The notes: generated by a model not told the origin, from the sequence alone. 64,000 nt of DNA from Isoetes taiwanensis (GCA_021234155.1 JAJEKV010000016.1:188001-252000); one strand, 5' to 3'. Shown: positions 11,091-19,783, numbered from the stretch's first letter. Made by a program: numbers and translations.

Positions 11091-11100
11091 CTATATATAG
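11091..11100 (+). promoter_or_regulatory. TATA box (CTATATATAG) of H3-like ORF
   Basis: CTATATATAG lies 106 bp before the MARTKQTAR start codon (11206). It is followed by GACCTAGGACCCC, echoing CTATAAATAGGACCCC before the second extra ORF at 13061. Confidence 0.65.
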
Positions 11101-11205
11101 ACCTAGGACCCCCCCCCCCCATTTCTACGTTCCTCTTTGGAAAAACCCTTCCCCTTGCTAAGGCGATTTTTGGGCGCCCGACATCGAATTGACGAGCCGT
11201 CAAAC

Positions 11206-12045
11206 ATGGCCAGGACGAAACAAACTGCTAGAGTTCCTCCAGGTGACACAACTCCCAGCGCCCTACTCCAAGAAATGCTCCGGGAGCGCCTTCTTCACCA
11301 AGGAGGCCATCCTTCATCTAGTGAAGGGACGTCGTCCGAGGAGCGTCCCGACAACACCATCAACCAAGAAGGGGATGAGACAGAGGTCGAAGGGGAAGCA
11401 CACTCCGATGCGGGAACAGAAGTCCTCGACAACGAGGAAGGAGACGTGATGCACAAGGTCTTCGAAGAAATGGAGGAGGAAAGGAGACAGAAGGAGGAGC
11501 AAGATCGGGTGGCCGAGCAAAATGAAGAACAGAGGGAGCCGACGCTCGAGCCAGCCGAAGAAGAAGAACTCGAGGCGTGGATCAAGCGACATGAAGCAAA
11601 AGAACGCCGTCGAGAGAAGAAGAGAGCAGAAAAGAAGAGGAAGAGGGACGAGGAGGAGGCGAAGGCAGCCGAAGAGCTGAAGAAGAAGAAGAGGAAGTTC
11701 GTGGAGGTAGGCAAGAGGAAACTCAAGAAAGCCCCACGAACCAAGGTAGTTATCCAAGAACGGCCAGCAGACAAGCCCCCATCCTCCTCGGACGACTCGG
11801 AGGATGAGGATTTTAATCCCCATGATAAAGAGGCAGGTTCTTCGAAGGATCCCGTCAATGAGAAGGCAGTACCCAACCCGGAGCAGCCTGAGCAGGCGCA
11901 GAAACCCCCACCGTACCCGACGTGGGATAGAAACAAAGCACCGAGGCCAGCCCGAGAGGCGTATGTGATAGACCCCATATATCAAGGTCTATCAGAGGAA
12001 ACTAAGGGAGCACAACGCCTTCATGACGAAGTGGGAGGCATATAA
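11206..12045 (+). CDS. Histone H3-like protein, N-terminal part (H3 tail start plus charged linker)
   Basis: The frame starts MARTKQTARV at 11206; an in-frame ATG at 11137 is possible but would bury this start. Residues 1-9 equal the histone H3 start, so R2, T3, K4, T6 and R8 (H3 numbering) are kept. H3 K9 is replaced by Val, and the rest of the H3 tail is replaced by about 250 residues. The linker holds a MLRERL segment, acidic stretches, a highly charged predicted coiled coil around residues 75-180 (EEERRQKEEQ, KKRAEKKRKRDEEE) and basic nuclear-signal-like runs (KKKKRK). The frame ends at 12045. The histone fold continues in the next frame, open from 11972; a two-base length change in the ATATAT run at 11977-11982 could explain the shift. 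The gene lies between the PBS and gag-pol, with its own promoter. Confidence 0.8.
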   Translation: MARTKQTARVPPGDTTPSALLQEMLRERLLHQGGHPSSSEGTSSEERPDNTINQEGDETEVEGEAHSDAGTEVLDNEEGDVMHKVFEEMEEERRQKEEQDRVAEQNEEQREPTLEPAEEEELEAWIKRHEAKERRREKKRAEKKRKRDEEEAKAAEELKKKKRKFVEVGKRKLKKAPRTKVVIQERPADKPPSSSDDSEDEDFNPHDKEAGSSKDPVNEKAVPNPEQPEQAQKPPPYPTWDRNKAPRPAREAYVIDPIYQGLSEETKGAQRLHDEVGGI

Positions 12046-12460
12046 CTCCTACTATCAGGAGAATAAGGTAACATTCGTTGAAGGTGGAGTACCCTCTAAG
12101 AAGAAGACGCTCAGACCACCACCCGAGAAGCCCAAGCCTCCTAGGCGACCAGCAAAGAAAAGAGCCAGCAAAAAGGAGAGCGAGAGGAAAGCGCTACGGG
12201 AGATCAGGCATTTTCAACGTAGCTTCGGCTTCTTAATCCCCCGTGCACCGTTCGCCCGACTAGTCCGAGAAGTGATTCAAGAATACAACACAGAAATGAG
12301 GGTGACGGACGAGATGTTGCTGGCACTGCAAGAAGCAACGGAGCAAAAACTAGTGCAGCATTTTGAAGATTCGACAGCCTGCACAGTTCATGCAAAGAGA
12401 GTAACATTAATGAAGACGGACATGCACCTTGCCAGCTACATCAAGGGAGATCCACAGTGA
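12023..12460 (+). CDS. Histone H3-like protein, C-terminal histone fold
   Basis: This is the C-terminal part of the preceding gene, one frame over and open from about 11972. A basic region (PPPEKPKPPRRPAKKRASKK) precedes an H3 core: alphaN ALREIRHFQRS, alpha1 APFARLVREVIQEY, alpha2 LALQEATEQKLVQHFEDS, then HAKRVTLM and the alpha3 segment MHLASYIKGD. It lines up with canonical H3 without gaps over about 89 residues. I count by eye roughly half identical, including LVRE, ALQEA, FED, the Cys of alpha2 and HAKRVT. Loop 1 has canonical H3 length, unlike the longer loop 1 usual in plant CenH3. The stop lies at the position expected for H3. Expected role (inference): entering nucleosomes or binding H4 and H3 chaperones. 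It is followed by an AT-rich 3' end and the next promoter module. Confidence 0.88.
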   Translation: MTKWEAYNSYYQENKVTFVEGGVPSKKKTLRPPPEKPKPPRRPAKKRASKKESERKALREIRHFQRSFGFLIPRAPFARLVREVIQEYNTEMRVTDEMLLALQEATEQKLVQHFEDSTACTVHAKRVTLMKTDMHLASYIKGDPQ

Positions 12461-12603
12461 AATTTTGTAAATGATGAAAATTTTTTGTTAATATAAAGAG
12501 TTTTGACTAAATAACATGTGTAATCCTACTTAATTAAGTTGAGTTAGCAAGTTCTAGCTTTTGTTTTAGTCAAAACAGACAATTTAGACCAATTTGAGAG
12601 GAT

Positions 12604-12670
12604 GTCTCACACGTCGCGCCAGAAGCAAAAATGAAACTCCCAGTTTTGATCTGGGCGCAACGTGTGAGAC
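12604..12670 (+). promoter_or_regulatory. Inverted repeat 3 (distal, upstream of second extra ORF)
   Basis: Perfect arms GTCTCACACGT/ACGTGTGAGAC, with the inner CCAG-TTTTGAT-CTGG and GCGCC/GGGCGC pairing. It begins the second copy of the promoter module, 144 bp after the H3-like stop codon. Confidence 0.75.
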
Positions 12671-12802
12671 CATGCCCAAATTTGCCCAAAACACCTCCAA
12701 ATCGACCAAATAAGGGGTCAATTCTACCTAACTCGATGAGTCTAGCAGAATTAGACCCTCATATCACCCAAATTGGACAAGTTTAACCCAATTAGAGTCG
12801 AT

Positions 12803-12869
12803 GTCTCACACTTCGCGCCAGGAGCAAAACTGGAACTCCAGATATTGATCTGGGCGCAACGTGTGAGAC
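12803..12869 (+). promoter_or_regulatory. Inverted repeat 4 (proximal, upstream of second extra ORF)
   Basis: The left arm GTCTCACACTT has one mismatch to the right arm ACGTGTGAGAC. The inner stem CCAGAT-ATTG-ATCTGG and the GCGCC/GGCGC pairs are kept. It is nearly identical to repeat 2 and lies about 190 bp before the TATA box at 13061. Confidence 0.75.
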
Positions 12870-13060
12870 CTCCTAGCAATTTCTCCACCATGCCATATCC
12901 AAATGACCTCCAGTTTGTTGCAATAGGTTCATTAGCTAGTCTTAACATGCTCAAACCCCAAAAGTAGCCTTCAAATCCTCATTTGGACCTTCTAATAGGT
13001 CAGAATTGCCCAACCCCCATAAATTTCTAAGTCACCCAAAGATTAGGGTTTTTCCCTTGT

Positions 13061-13070
13061 CTATAAATAG
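13061..13070 (+). promoter_or_regulatory. TATA box (CTATAAATAG) of second extra ORF
   Basis: CTATAAATAGGACCCC lies 113 bp before the ATG at 13183. Spacing and sequence match the modules at 11091 and 778, which suggests the ORF is transcribed from its own promoter inside the retrotransposon. Confidence 0.7.
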
Positions 13071-13182
13071 GACCCCATTTTCCACTTGACACCCTACAAG
13101 TCTGCTCTTGACCCCTTAGGCGATTTTTCAGCTCCCAGAGGCGCTCCTACATCCGTCTGTTACTCCCACCTTCCCTAGATCA

Positions 13183-14076
13183 ATGGCAACTGCTGACTTC
13201 AGACGATGGTACAGCGCCAGTGGTCATGCAGCCGAGGCCGATGTCAATGACATCTTCCGAGTCTTTAGGAAAGAGATAGATGTCCAAGCAACTCTGCATG
13301 CAACCCCAGCATATAGACAAGTCTTAGCCGAGTTCCAAGCTAGGGTAGGACCCTCCCTAGTGCAGCTACCCCCTTGCATAGGATATTTTGTTCCCCGCCC
13401 ATCCCTTCAAGCGGCCTTGGGTGATGTTCCAAACATCGTCAAATGTCTGACCAACAAGGCCCAGAGATTGCCAGAACCCATGGTCTTGACTGTTAACAGG
13501 ACCAAGTATTTCTCCTATACCGCCGCCTTAGCCATTTTCCTTTCCCATCGTGCTGAAAACACAGTAGGGGAAACCTCTATTCCTCCCATGGAGGTGGACC
13601 CCATAGCATCCTCAGCAGCAGACCAGCTGCTTTTGCTGTACCAGCGAGAGCAGGAAGGAAGAACAGAAGAAGAGGAATCGGAAGATGAAGAATATGTGGA
13701 GCTCGAGCCAGTGGAAGAATGGCGGCTAGCAGAAGAGGAGCTACCCAACTTCGAGCGAAGCCGCCAGACCCTCAGAGTCGCTCCCCCACTTGGGCTAGGC
13801 ATCACAAGCCTAGCCCCCATCATCATTGATGGTGAGGAGTACCTGCTCCTCAGCGATATCCAGAATCTCCCTGAATGCAGGGAGAGGGAGTTCCGACTTG
13901 ACGAGTTGCTGCACCAACTACGGCAGCAACCAGACCTAGATGACTTCATCGTCCGGGGAGTCTCAGACTTCATCGTCCGTGAGAGAAGCCGACACCTATA
14001 CAGGGGAGTCGACTTCGGACATTTAAGCCTACAGCAACATCAGGCAAATAATGGAAGCTCGAGAGCTGCCATCTGA
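13183..14076 (+). CDS. Second extra ORF of gypsy-type element, N-terminal part, unrecognised
   Basis: The frame starts MATADFRRWYSASG, placed just after the promoter module. It gives 297 residues: a mixed alpha/beta-looking N-terminal half, a glutamate-rich segment around residues 160-190 (EEEESEDEEY) and a short internal duplication (DFIVRGVSDFIVRE) near residue 260. There is no transmembrane segment, zinc finger or catalytic motif I recognise, and no convincing histone fold. The reading continues in another frame from about 14030, so this copy has one frameshift near 14025-14050. It sits between the H3-like gene and gag. Confidence 0.6.
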   Translation: MATADFRRWYSASGHAAEADVNDIFRVFRKEIDVQATLHATPAYRQVLAEFQARVGPSLVQLPPCIGYFVPRPSLQAALGDVPNIVKCLTNKAQRLPEPMVLTVNRTKYFSYTAALAIFLSHRAENTVGETSIPPMEVDPIASSAADQLLLLYQREQEGRTEEEESEDEEYVELEPVEEWRLAEEELPNFERSRQTLRVAPPLGLGITSLAPIIIDGEEYLLLSDIQNLPECREREFRLDELLHQLRQQPDLDDFIVRGVSDFIVRERSRHLYRGVDFGHLSLQQHQANNGSSRAAI

Positions 14077-14707
14077 GGAGGAGTTCTATGCCATCCAGGA
14101 ATGGATGGGGATCCGTGGCAAGACCACGAGCATTTTGATGCCGAGCTCTTCGACACCAGCTCGCACAAGAGGAGGAGGAATCGCCATCAGGCGAGTTTCA
14201 TCGACAATCAGAGATTACAGAGAAATCACTGAGGTAGAGGTCGATGAATACGCCGGAAGACATAGAGCTGGAGGCCAATCGGGTGACGAGTCATCAACGA
14301 CACACAATGACAGGTCGTTGAGGTACTACCTTCCCCTGCTACTGGATGGGAGAATAGCGGTAATACACCGCAAATTCAGTCCCCGGGGCGAAGAAGGAGT
14401 GTTTATGCTCATTGCACTCTCTGGCTTTGGCATGCATGCTCGGATGGCTGCAAACATCGACTATGCTGTCTTAGTCAAGAGAGCGATGGCACTTGACATC
14501 TTCAACTTCGCTGTGCCATACCGACGGCAGGGAAGATTAGCAGTAACCGCAGCCTACACCTCCGACCGCAGAGTAGAGGAATTGGTGACAGCCTTACAGG
14601 GCGGGACGTCAACCAATATCCTCAGGAACTTGGGACGCTCGGTAGGAATGACCCAAGTTAAGAAATTTCTCGAGGATAACCCATCCTACCGGCGATTTCA
14701 AGAATAG
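14051..14707 (+). CDS. Second extra ORF of gypsy-type element, C-terminal part, unrecognised
   Basis: The 218-residue frame overlaps the previous one by 26 bases and probably belongs to the same protein of about 510-520 residues. It has a Ser/Arg-rich stretch, then a more compact domain (LRYYLPLLLDGRIAVIHRKF, GVFMLIALSGFGMHARMA, VKRAMALDIFNFAVPYRR) and a basic C-terminus. I do not recognise the family. The lack of any gag, protease or polymerase motif makes it an accessory protein of this element. The stop at 14705-14707 is followed by AT-rich sequence. Confidence 0.55.
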   Translation: MEARELPSEEEFYAIQEWMGIRGKTTSILMPSSSTPARTRGGGIAIRRVSSTIRDYREITEVEVDEYAGRHRAGGQSGDESSTTHNDRSLRYYLPLLLDGRIAVIHRKFSPRGEEGVFMLIALSGFGMHARMAANIDYAVLVKRAMALDIFNFAVPYRRQGRLAVTAAYTSDRRVEELVTALQGGTSTNILRNLGRSVGMTQVKKFLEDNPSYRRFQE

Positions 14708-14844
14708 TTAAAATCTTGATCCCGGAGGACTTGTATCTAAAATATTATATAATAAAAATATTTTGTTGCCAATATTTAAATACTTTGTTGATTGTATTTG
14801 GTTCCAAAAATTATATCGGCAAATACATGAATACAATAAAATAA
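14708..14844 (+). other. AT-rich spacer before gag
   Basis: It contains AT-rich runs (AAAATATTATATAATAAAAATATTT) consistent with a 3' end for the preceding transcript. No promoter module like those at 10717 and 12604 is seen, so gag-pol may be translated from the LTR transcript. Confidence 0.4.
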
Positions 14845-16116
14845 ATGAATCTAACTGTAAGGCCATGGCCAACTGTGTATGCAGATAGGGAACAAAGAAC
14901 AGTCGAACAAAACAGGAGGCCCAACAGAGACGAAGAGACCCCTGACAGGCAACCCATCCCAAGGAACCTGTTCGAAGCATTTGGTCCCATGACCCCAGAA
15001 GAGGAGATGTCGCAAATGAGAACATAACTCGACCAGATAAAGGCTCTATTAGCGGCACAAGCATCAGCCGGGCTGCAAACGACACCTCGAAAGTCGGGGA
15101 AGGATAAGAAGAGGAGTAAGAGAAGGAGGTCTCCTAGCACAGATACCTCCGACTCAAGCTCGATCTCGGACTCTGAGTCTGAGAAAGAGGCTGAACAAGT
15201 GCAGGACTGTAGGGACGGCAGGCAGAAGGACGCTAAGGCCTTAGACTACCAGAAGAAGGTAGACTCAACATTGGGCAACGTATGGAAGGCCAGGAAGCTT
15301 GAACAATTCTCAGGCGAGAACAGGTCAGGCTTGGAAGCAAAGGCGTGGCTCGACGAGATGAGCGAGTATGACAACGCCTATGGGATGAAAGACAAGGACA
15401 AGGGCAGGGTGGCAACAGCCAACCTGAAGGGAGCAGCACGCATCTGATGGAAGGATTATGCCAAGGCCCATGGCTTAAGTAGAGATGGGTGCAGATTTAA
15501 AAAGTTTGCTAAAGCCTTCAAGCGCCATTACGTCCCCAGGGAACACAAGTCCAACATGATGCAGCAGTTCTACAGGTTGCAGCAAGGGTACAAAACAGTC
15601 CAGAAGTACACCGAGGAGTTCATGAGACTAAGGCTGTATGTGCCGAAGTTGAGTGAAAAACACGCAGTGGAGAGCTACATTGAAGGATTGAACGAAGAAA
15701 TCCGTAAGCTTGTAAGGGCAATAGATCCCAAGACAATATCAGAAGCAGAATCCAAAGCAATAAGTTTGCAAGGAACGGGGCCTCAGAACAGCGGGCAGAA
15801 GTAGCAATACTACCAGAATAGATGCAAGGCAACAGGGAGTTATAGCCCTAGAGCATCCAGCCCAAGTCCAGCTAAATCCCCATATAGTGGCAACCAAGGG
15901 AGACAGCAGGAGAGGAAGCAGGGGTCCTTCAAGGACAAGCAGGAAGGGTCGAACTACTCAAAAGCAGTGCGATCTTTCTTACAAGCAATGCCCAAAGAGA
16001 AGAGACAGGAGTGTATAGAGAAGCAGCTTTGCTTCAGATGCTTCCAACCAGGCCACAGAACGGCGAACTGCCCCTTCGTCATGAGCGCAGACACTCCGTC
16101 TGACGATGACGGCTAG
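14845..16116 (+). pseudogene. gag: gag of gypsy-type element, four in-frame stops
   Basis: One frame runs from about 14845 through the protease and carries the capsid-type retrotransposon gag domain (KLEQFSGE, AKAWLDEM, KRHYVPREH, QGYKTVQKYTEEFMRL). It then has a CCHC zinc knuckle, CFRCFQPGHRTANC, near 16033. Stops interrupt it at 15025 (TAA), 15445 (TGA), 15802 (TAG) and 16114 (TAG). Each is one transition away from the expected CAA, TGG, CAG and CAG codons, so decay by cytosine deamination explains all of them without any frameshift. A Ser/Arg/Lys-rich stretch lies near 15100-15180. The product would form the virus-like particle. Confidence 0.85.
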
Positions 16117-16560
16117 GCAGCACGCGACTACATTCAGGGTGAGTGTCACATTTTTGCTGCCATAGATACAGAACAAGCAGAGAACCAGTATAAGGTAATT
16201 TCCACAGTAGGGAAGGCCAAGGCCAAGTCTTTCATAGTCCTGATAGACTCCGGAAGTAGCCACAACTTTGCATCCCCAAGAATGCTTGAGATGTTGAAGT
16301 TGAAACCATTGAAGTCCAAGCCGAGGCCCGTAATCTTGGCAAGCGGAGCAGTAAGACATACGACAGGGAAGAGGATCAATTTCGACATTGACTTGCCGGG
16401 AATTAATATCCCGATGGGGGCAGAAGTAATGGGGCAAGTACGACTTGATAATAGGAATGGAGTACCTTGGACCAGCAGGGGCCATCATTGATTGTGGAAA
16501 GCGGAAGGTGACCCTCACAACGCCCGACGGCAAAGTCATTGAGATCACAGGTAAAGAAGT
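16117..16560 (+). pseudogene. Aspartic protease region of gypsy-type element
   Basis: It is in frame with gag. The active-site motif IDSGSSHNF lies near 16245-16270, and the flap region continues to about 16437. There the reading shifts to the next frame, which carries the downstream motif LIIGMEYL and [12 protein letters not shown] typical of gypsy proteases. One frameshift near 16437 therefore separates protease from reverse transcriptase in this copy. The enzyme would cleave Gag-Pol. Confidence 0.8.
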
Positions 16561-17116
16561 TGCTCCCATCATGCAGTGTATGTCTATTAAGAAGCTGCTC
16601 AAGTCTATCAAGAGCGAGCAGATAGCATATATCTTCAAACTTGAGATTGAAGAACCCGAGTCAGAGGAAAGCAAGGAAGACAAGGTGCTCAGCAAGTTGC
16701 CCAAGCAAATAGCCAACTTGATCACGGAATTCCACGATCTCTTCCCAGATGAGATCGAGCAGCTTCCTCCTTACAAGGGAGTCGAGTGTGAGATAGCACT
16801 CGAACCAGGAACCAAGCCGACGAGCAAGGCTCCGTATAGAATGACGATGCAGGAACTGACAGAGCTAAAGAAGCAATTGCAGGAATTGCTCGACCTAGGC
16901 TTCATTAGACCTAGCGTTTCACCATTTGGGGCACCCATTCTCTTTGTCAAGAAGAAGGATGGCAGCTTGAGGATGTGCATAGATTACAGACAGCTGAATA
17001 AACACACCATCAAGAACAAGTACGCGCTCCCCAGATCGGACGACTTGATGGAGCAGCTCCAAGGGGCAAAAGTCTTCTCCAAGATCGACCTAAGGTCAGG
17101 TTATCACCAGAGATAA
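16561..17116 (+). pseudogene. Reverse transcriptase, N-terminal part, gypsy-type
   Basis: Open from 16445 in this frame. Family motifs: SKAPYRM, the block [20 protein letters not shown], then [19 protein letters not shown] and [12 protein letters not shown]. These are characteristic of Ty3/gypsy RT (domains 1-3). It stops at 17114-17116 after a small deletion in the HQIRIxxxD region; a second single-base loss near 17155 restores the frame of the next part. Confidence 0.9.
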
Positions 17117-17159
17117 AGGAAGAAGACGTCCACAAGACGGCCTTCAGGACCAGGGGCAT

Positions 17160-17729
17160 TACGAGTTCACAGTAATGCCATTTGGGCTATCAAATGCCCC
17201 AGCAACGTTCATGAGACTCATGGAAGACATCTTTAGGGAGTTCTTGGACACCTTCGTGATAGTGTTCTTTGACGACATTCTGGTGTATAGCAGATCCATT
17301 GAAGAACATGCACAACACGTAAGAAGGGTGCTCGAGAAGTTGAGAAGGCACCAGTTGTACGCCAAGTTGTCGAAGTGCCACTTCGCAACAGAGAAGGTGG
17401 AATACCTGGGTCATGTGATTTCAGCAGAAGGAATCTCGACGGATCCTGCCAAGATTGAAGCAGTGATTCAATGGCCGGCGCCAAAGAACGTCCACGAGGT
17501 CAGAAGTTTCCTTGGCCTAGCAGGGTACTACAGGAAGTTTGTGAAGAACTTAGCAAAGATAGCAGCCCCACTAACAGACTTGACGAAAGCGGAAAAGGTG
17601 AAGAATTGGGCAGACCATTGGCTCAAGAAAGCCCAAGCAGGCTTTGAATTGTTGAAGGAAGCTCTAACAACCGCCCCCGTCTTGACCTTGCCAGACCCAG
17701 AGAAGGACAAGTTAGTGGCGACAGACGCA
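17160..17729 (+). pseudogene. Reverse transcriptase C-terminal part and start of RNase H, cut by copia array
   Basis: It carries [16 protein letters not shown], the catalytic [23 protein letters not shown], and the start of RNase H with LVATDAF containing its first catalytic Asp. The copia-derived block begins right after GACGCATTCCAA at 17729. The missing remainder of RNase H resumes in the same strand at 42219, so a single gypsy element has been split. Confidence 0.9.
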
Positions 17730-17825
17730 TTCCAAACTTGGAAACCAGGACCACCTTTATACACATCTACAGCACTCAAGAGACTTGCCCCGAATCTACT
17801 TGACATTCTGGACAATTTCCACTGA
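17730..17825 (-). pseudogene. copia gag stub at the left edge of the array
   Basis: It encodes the first residues [16 protein letters not shown]...GFQVW seen at the start of units A-C, then breaks off at the gypsy junction. The start codon at 17825 lies next to the PBS and LTR1. It is the remnant of a further element whose body and 3' LTR were lost. Confidence 0.85.
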
Positions 17826-17836
17826 CCACTTAACCT

Positions 17837-17848
17837 GCTCTGATACCA
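17837..17848 (-). other. copia primer-binding site at LTR1
   Basis: The minus strand reads TGGTATCAGAGC, two bases from the LTR edge. The same site occurs at LTR5 (41551-41562). At LTR2, 3 and 4 the first bases are altered (CCTGTATCAGAGC), a variant shared by the three inner LTR junctions only. Confidence 0.8.
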
Positions 17849-17850
17849 GA

Positions 17851-18505
17851 TGTGAGAATTAGAGCATAAATCAATAACTTAAAACCACATACTTAGATCA
17901 ATCCAATGAACTCTCAATGTATTGGATAAATCTCATAGTATTCAATTCAAAACCACTAGTGCCAAATTGCCAATGAAATGGTTTAATAACACACTTGTAT
18001 AATTTACACAATACACACGAATTGCAATCCAATGGTTGTATTAGAGCAATTCTTCAAACCTTCGATAATGCCTTCCCTTTTCTCCTTGGTCGCAACTGCA
18101 CACGATCACTGTATATGGTTCTCATTCATGTCCCGGTATCTTAAGCTCAAGTTCGACGGTTTAGGAGGAGGTTTAGCAGATCGGTTCGGCTGTAGATAGA
18201 GTTTCCATTTTTGAGTTTCGTTTGCCTCCAAAACGCGATCTCCTCAAATCATATTTACACATTAAATATTCAACTTCAAAGGTTCAATGGTTAAACGAAC
18301 CTTACTATCTCCTTAATATAACTTATTTAACCTTATGCCATAAGGTTCTAAGTTCTCCCTTATTTGAAACCCTGTGTAGCACAGACAAACTGTACATGTG
18401 ATTGCCATTTAGATTCACTGCACAGATTGAACATCTAGGGCATTTTCGTTTCTTCTTTGTCATGGCATATTGCCAAAGTGAATTATGCAATAACATATTC
18501 CAACA
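17851..18505 (-). repeat. copia LTR1 (shared by stub and unit A)
   Basis: TGTGAGAATT...CATATTCCAACA on the plus strand, 655 bp. It is bounded on the left by PBS and gag start and on the right by the polypurine tract of unit A, so it serves as 3' LTR of A and 5' LTR of the stub. Its right part differs from the other LTRs mainly at CTG sites (for example near 18447). Confidence 0.9.
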
Positions 18506-18869
18506 CTCCTCCTTTATTGCATAATCACATAACCTCCAATCTATATACATTGAGCAGTGATGTGCATGTCTGAACTGCACTATTTGCTCATATTTTTCGA
18601 TTGCATGTCCGAAGGCGCACTATTGTTGACACAGCTTTATATTCAGCACACATAATTTCACTAATAAGACCTATGCTCCAAATAAATTGGCAGTGACCAC
18701 TGAATATCTTATACAAGTCTGTACTGCATCATTTTTCTAGTTGCACATCTCTCACTGATAGGAACTTTAGTTCAGATATCATTTTTCTAGCTGTACATCT
18801 CTCACTGATAGGAACTTTAGTTCAGATACATTCTGCACAGAACAGTAAACTTTCTCCTCCTCTATTATA
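18506..18869 (-). other. copia unit A 3' region with polypurine tract
   Basis: This is non-coding sequence between the RNase H stop and LTR1. AAAGGAGGAG (minus strand) abuts the LTR as the plus-strand primer site. A 50-bp direct repeat (ATTTTTCTAGCTGCACATCTC type) occupies about 18730-18830. The same region recurs in units B, C and D. Confidence 0.75.
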
Positions 18870-19781
18870 TTACTGAACTTTGAGTGCATTCCTGAACTGT
18901 ACAAATTTGCTTTCTGGCAAGGCCTTTGTAAATACATCTGCTACTTGTTCTGATGTATTCACATATACCAATTTAATGTAACCCTTTGAAACCAAATCTC
19001 TAACAAAGTGCATGTTTAACTCAATATGCTTTGTTCTTTCATGGTCAATGGGATTCTTTGCAATTGCTATATAACTTTGAGAATCAGTGAAGATCTCTGT
19101 AGATGTCATCTGCTTGCAGTTCAATTCTTCCAATAGTCTTCTTAGCCATGCAATCTCCCTTGCCACTAAGGAAGATGCAGCATATTCAGCTTCAGCTGAA
19201 GATAGTGCTATTGCACTTTGTTTTTTACATTTCCAGTTTATAGCTCCTCCTGCCAAGAATACCACAAAGCCAGAAGTGGATTTTCGTGAAGCCAGGTCTC
19301 CTCCCCAGTCTGCATCACTAAAGGCATAAATATTGAGATCTTTTGAATCATACATTATTCCTTGATCTCTTGTACCCTTGAGGTATTTTAAGACTCTTTT
19401 CCCTGCCAGCCAGTGTTCTTTGGTTGGGTTGTTGCAACTTCTACTTAAGATATTGACCACATAGGATATATCTGGCCTGCTATTGTTGGCTAGATAGAGT
19501 AAGCAACCAACCAACTCTCTGTAAGGTATTTTCTCCATTTCTTCCTTTTCTTTGTCAGTCATTTCCTTCTCAGCTGTCAACTTATGTCCTGGGACCACTG
19601 GCGTTTTAACAATGTGAGCATCTCTCATGTTGAATCTGTTGAGCATATTATCAATGTGCTTTCCTTGAGTTAATTTCAGCCAATTCTTTTCTCTATCCCT
19701 TGTGACCTCGATTCCCAAAAAATGCTTCAGCTCTCCTAAGTCTGTCATTTTATATCTAGCTTTCAACATGTTTTTGCACAA
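18870..19781 (-). pseudogene. copia unit A, RT C-terminus and RNase H
   Basis: 303 residues beginning in the RT connection (KARYKMTDLGELKHFLGIEV) and carrying the copia RNase H: FSDADWGGD, SGFVVFLAGGAINWKCKKQ and SSAEAEYAA with catalytic acidic residues, ending near QVADVFTKALPESKF. It is separated from the previous part by a two-base insertion (GTGTG for GTG) at about 19788 relative to units B-D. Apart from that it reads as intact. Confidence 0.9.
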
Positions 19782-19783
19782 GT

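Noticed and set aside
11295-11985. Long minus-strand frames (over 220 residues) opposite the H3-like gene
   Set aside because: Ser/Phe/Leu-rich mirror of the charged linker. The plus strand carries the histone motifs, the promoter module and the element context.
12023-12460. Centromeric CenH3 as identity of the histone fold
   Set aside because: Loop 1 has canonical H3 length with no insertion, and the tail start is the canonical ARTKQTAR; a CenH3 origin is not supported by eye.
13515-13973. Minus-strand Ser-rich frame over the second extra ORF
   Set aside because: Antisense shadow of the Glu-rich coding sequence.
13183-14707. A second core histone (H2A, H2B or H4) in the second extra ORF
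   Set aside because: No block matched any histone fold motif; left as unrecognised.
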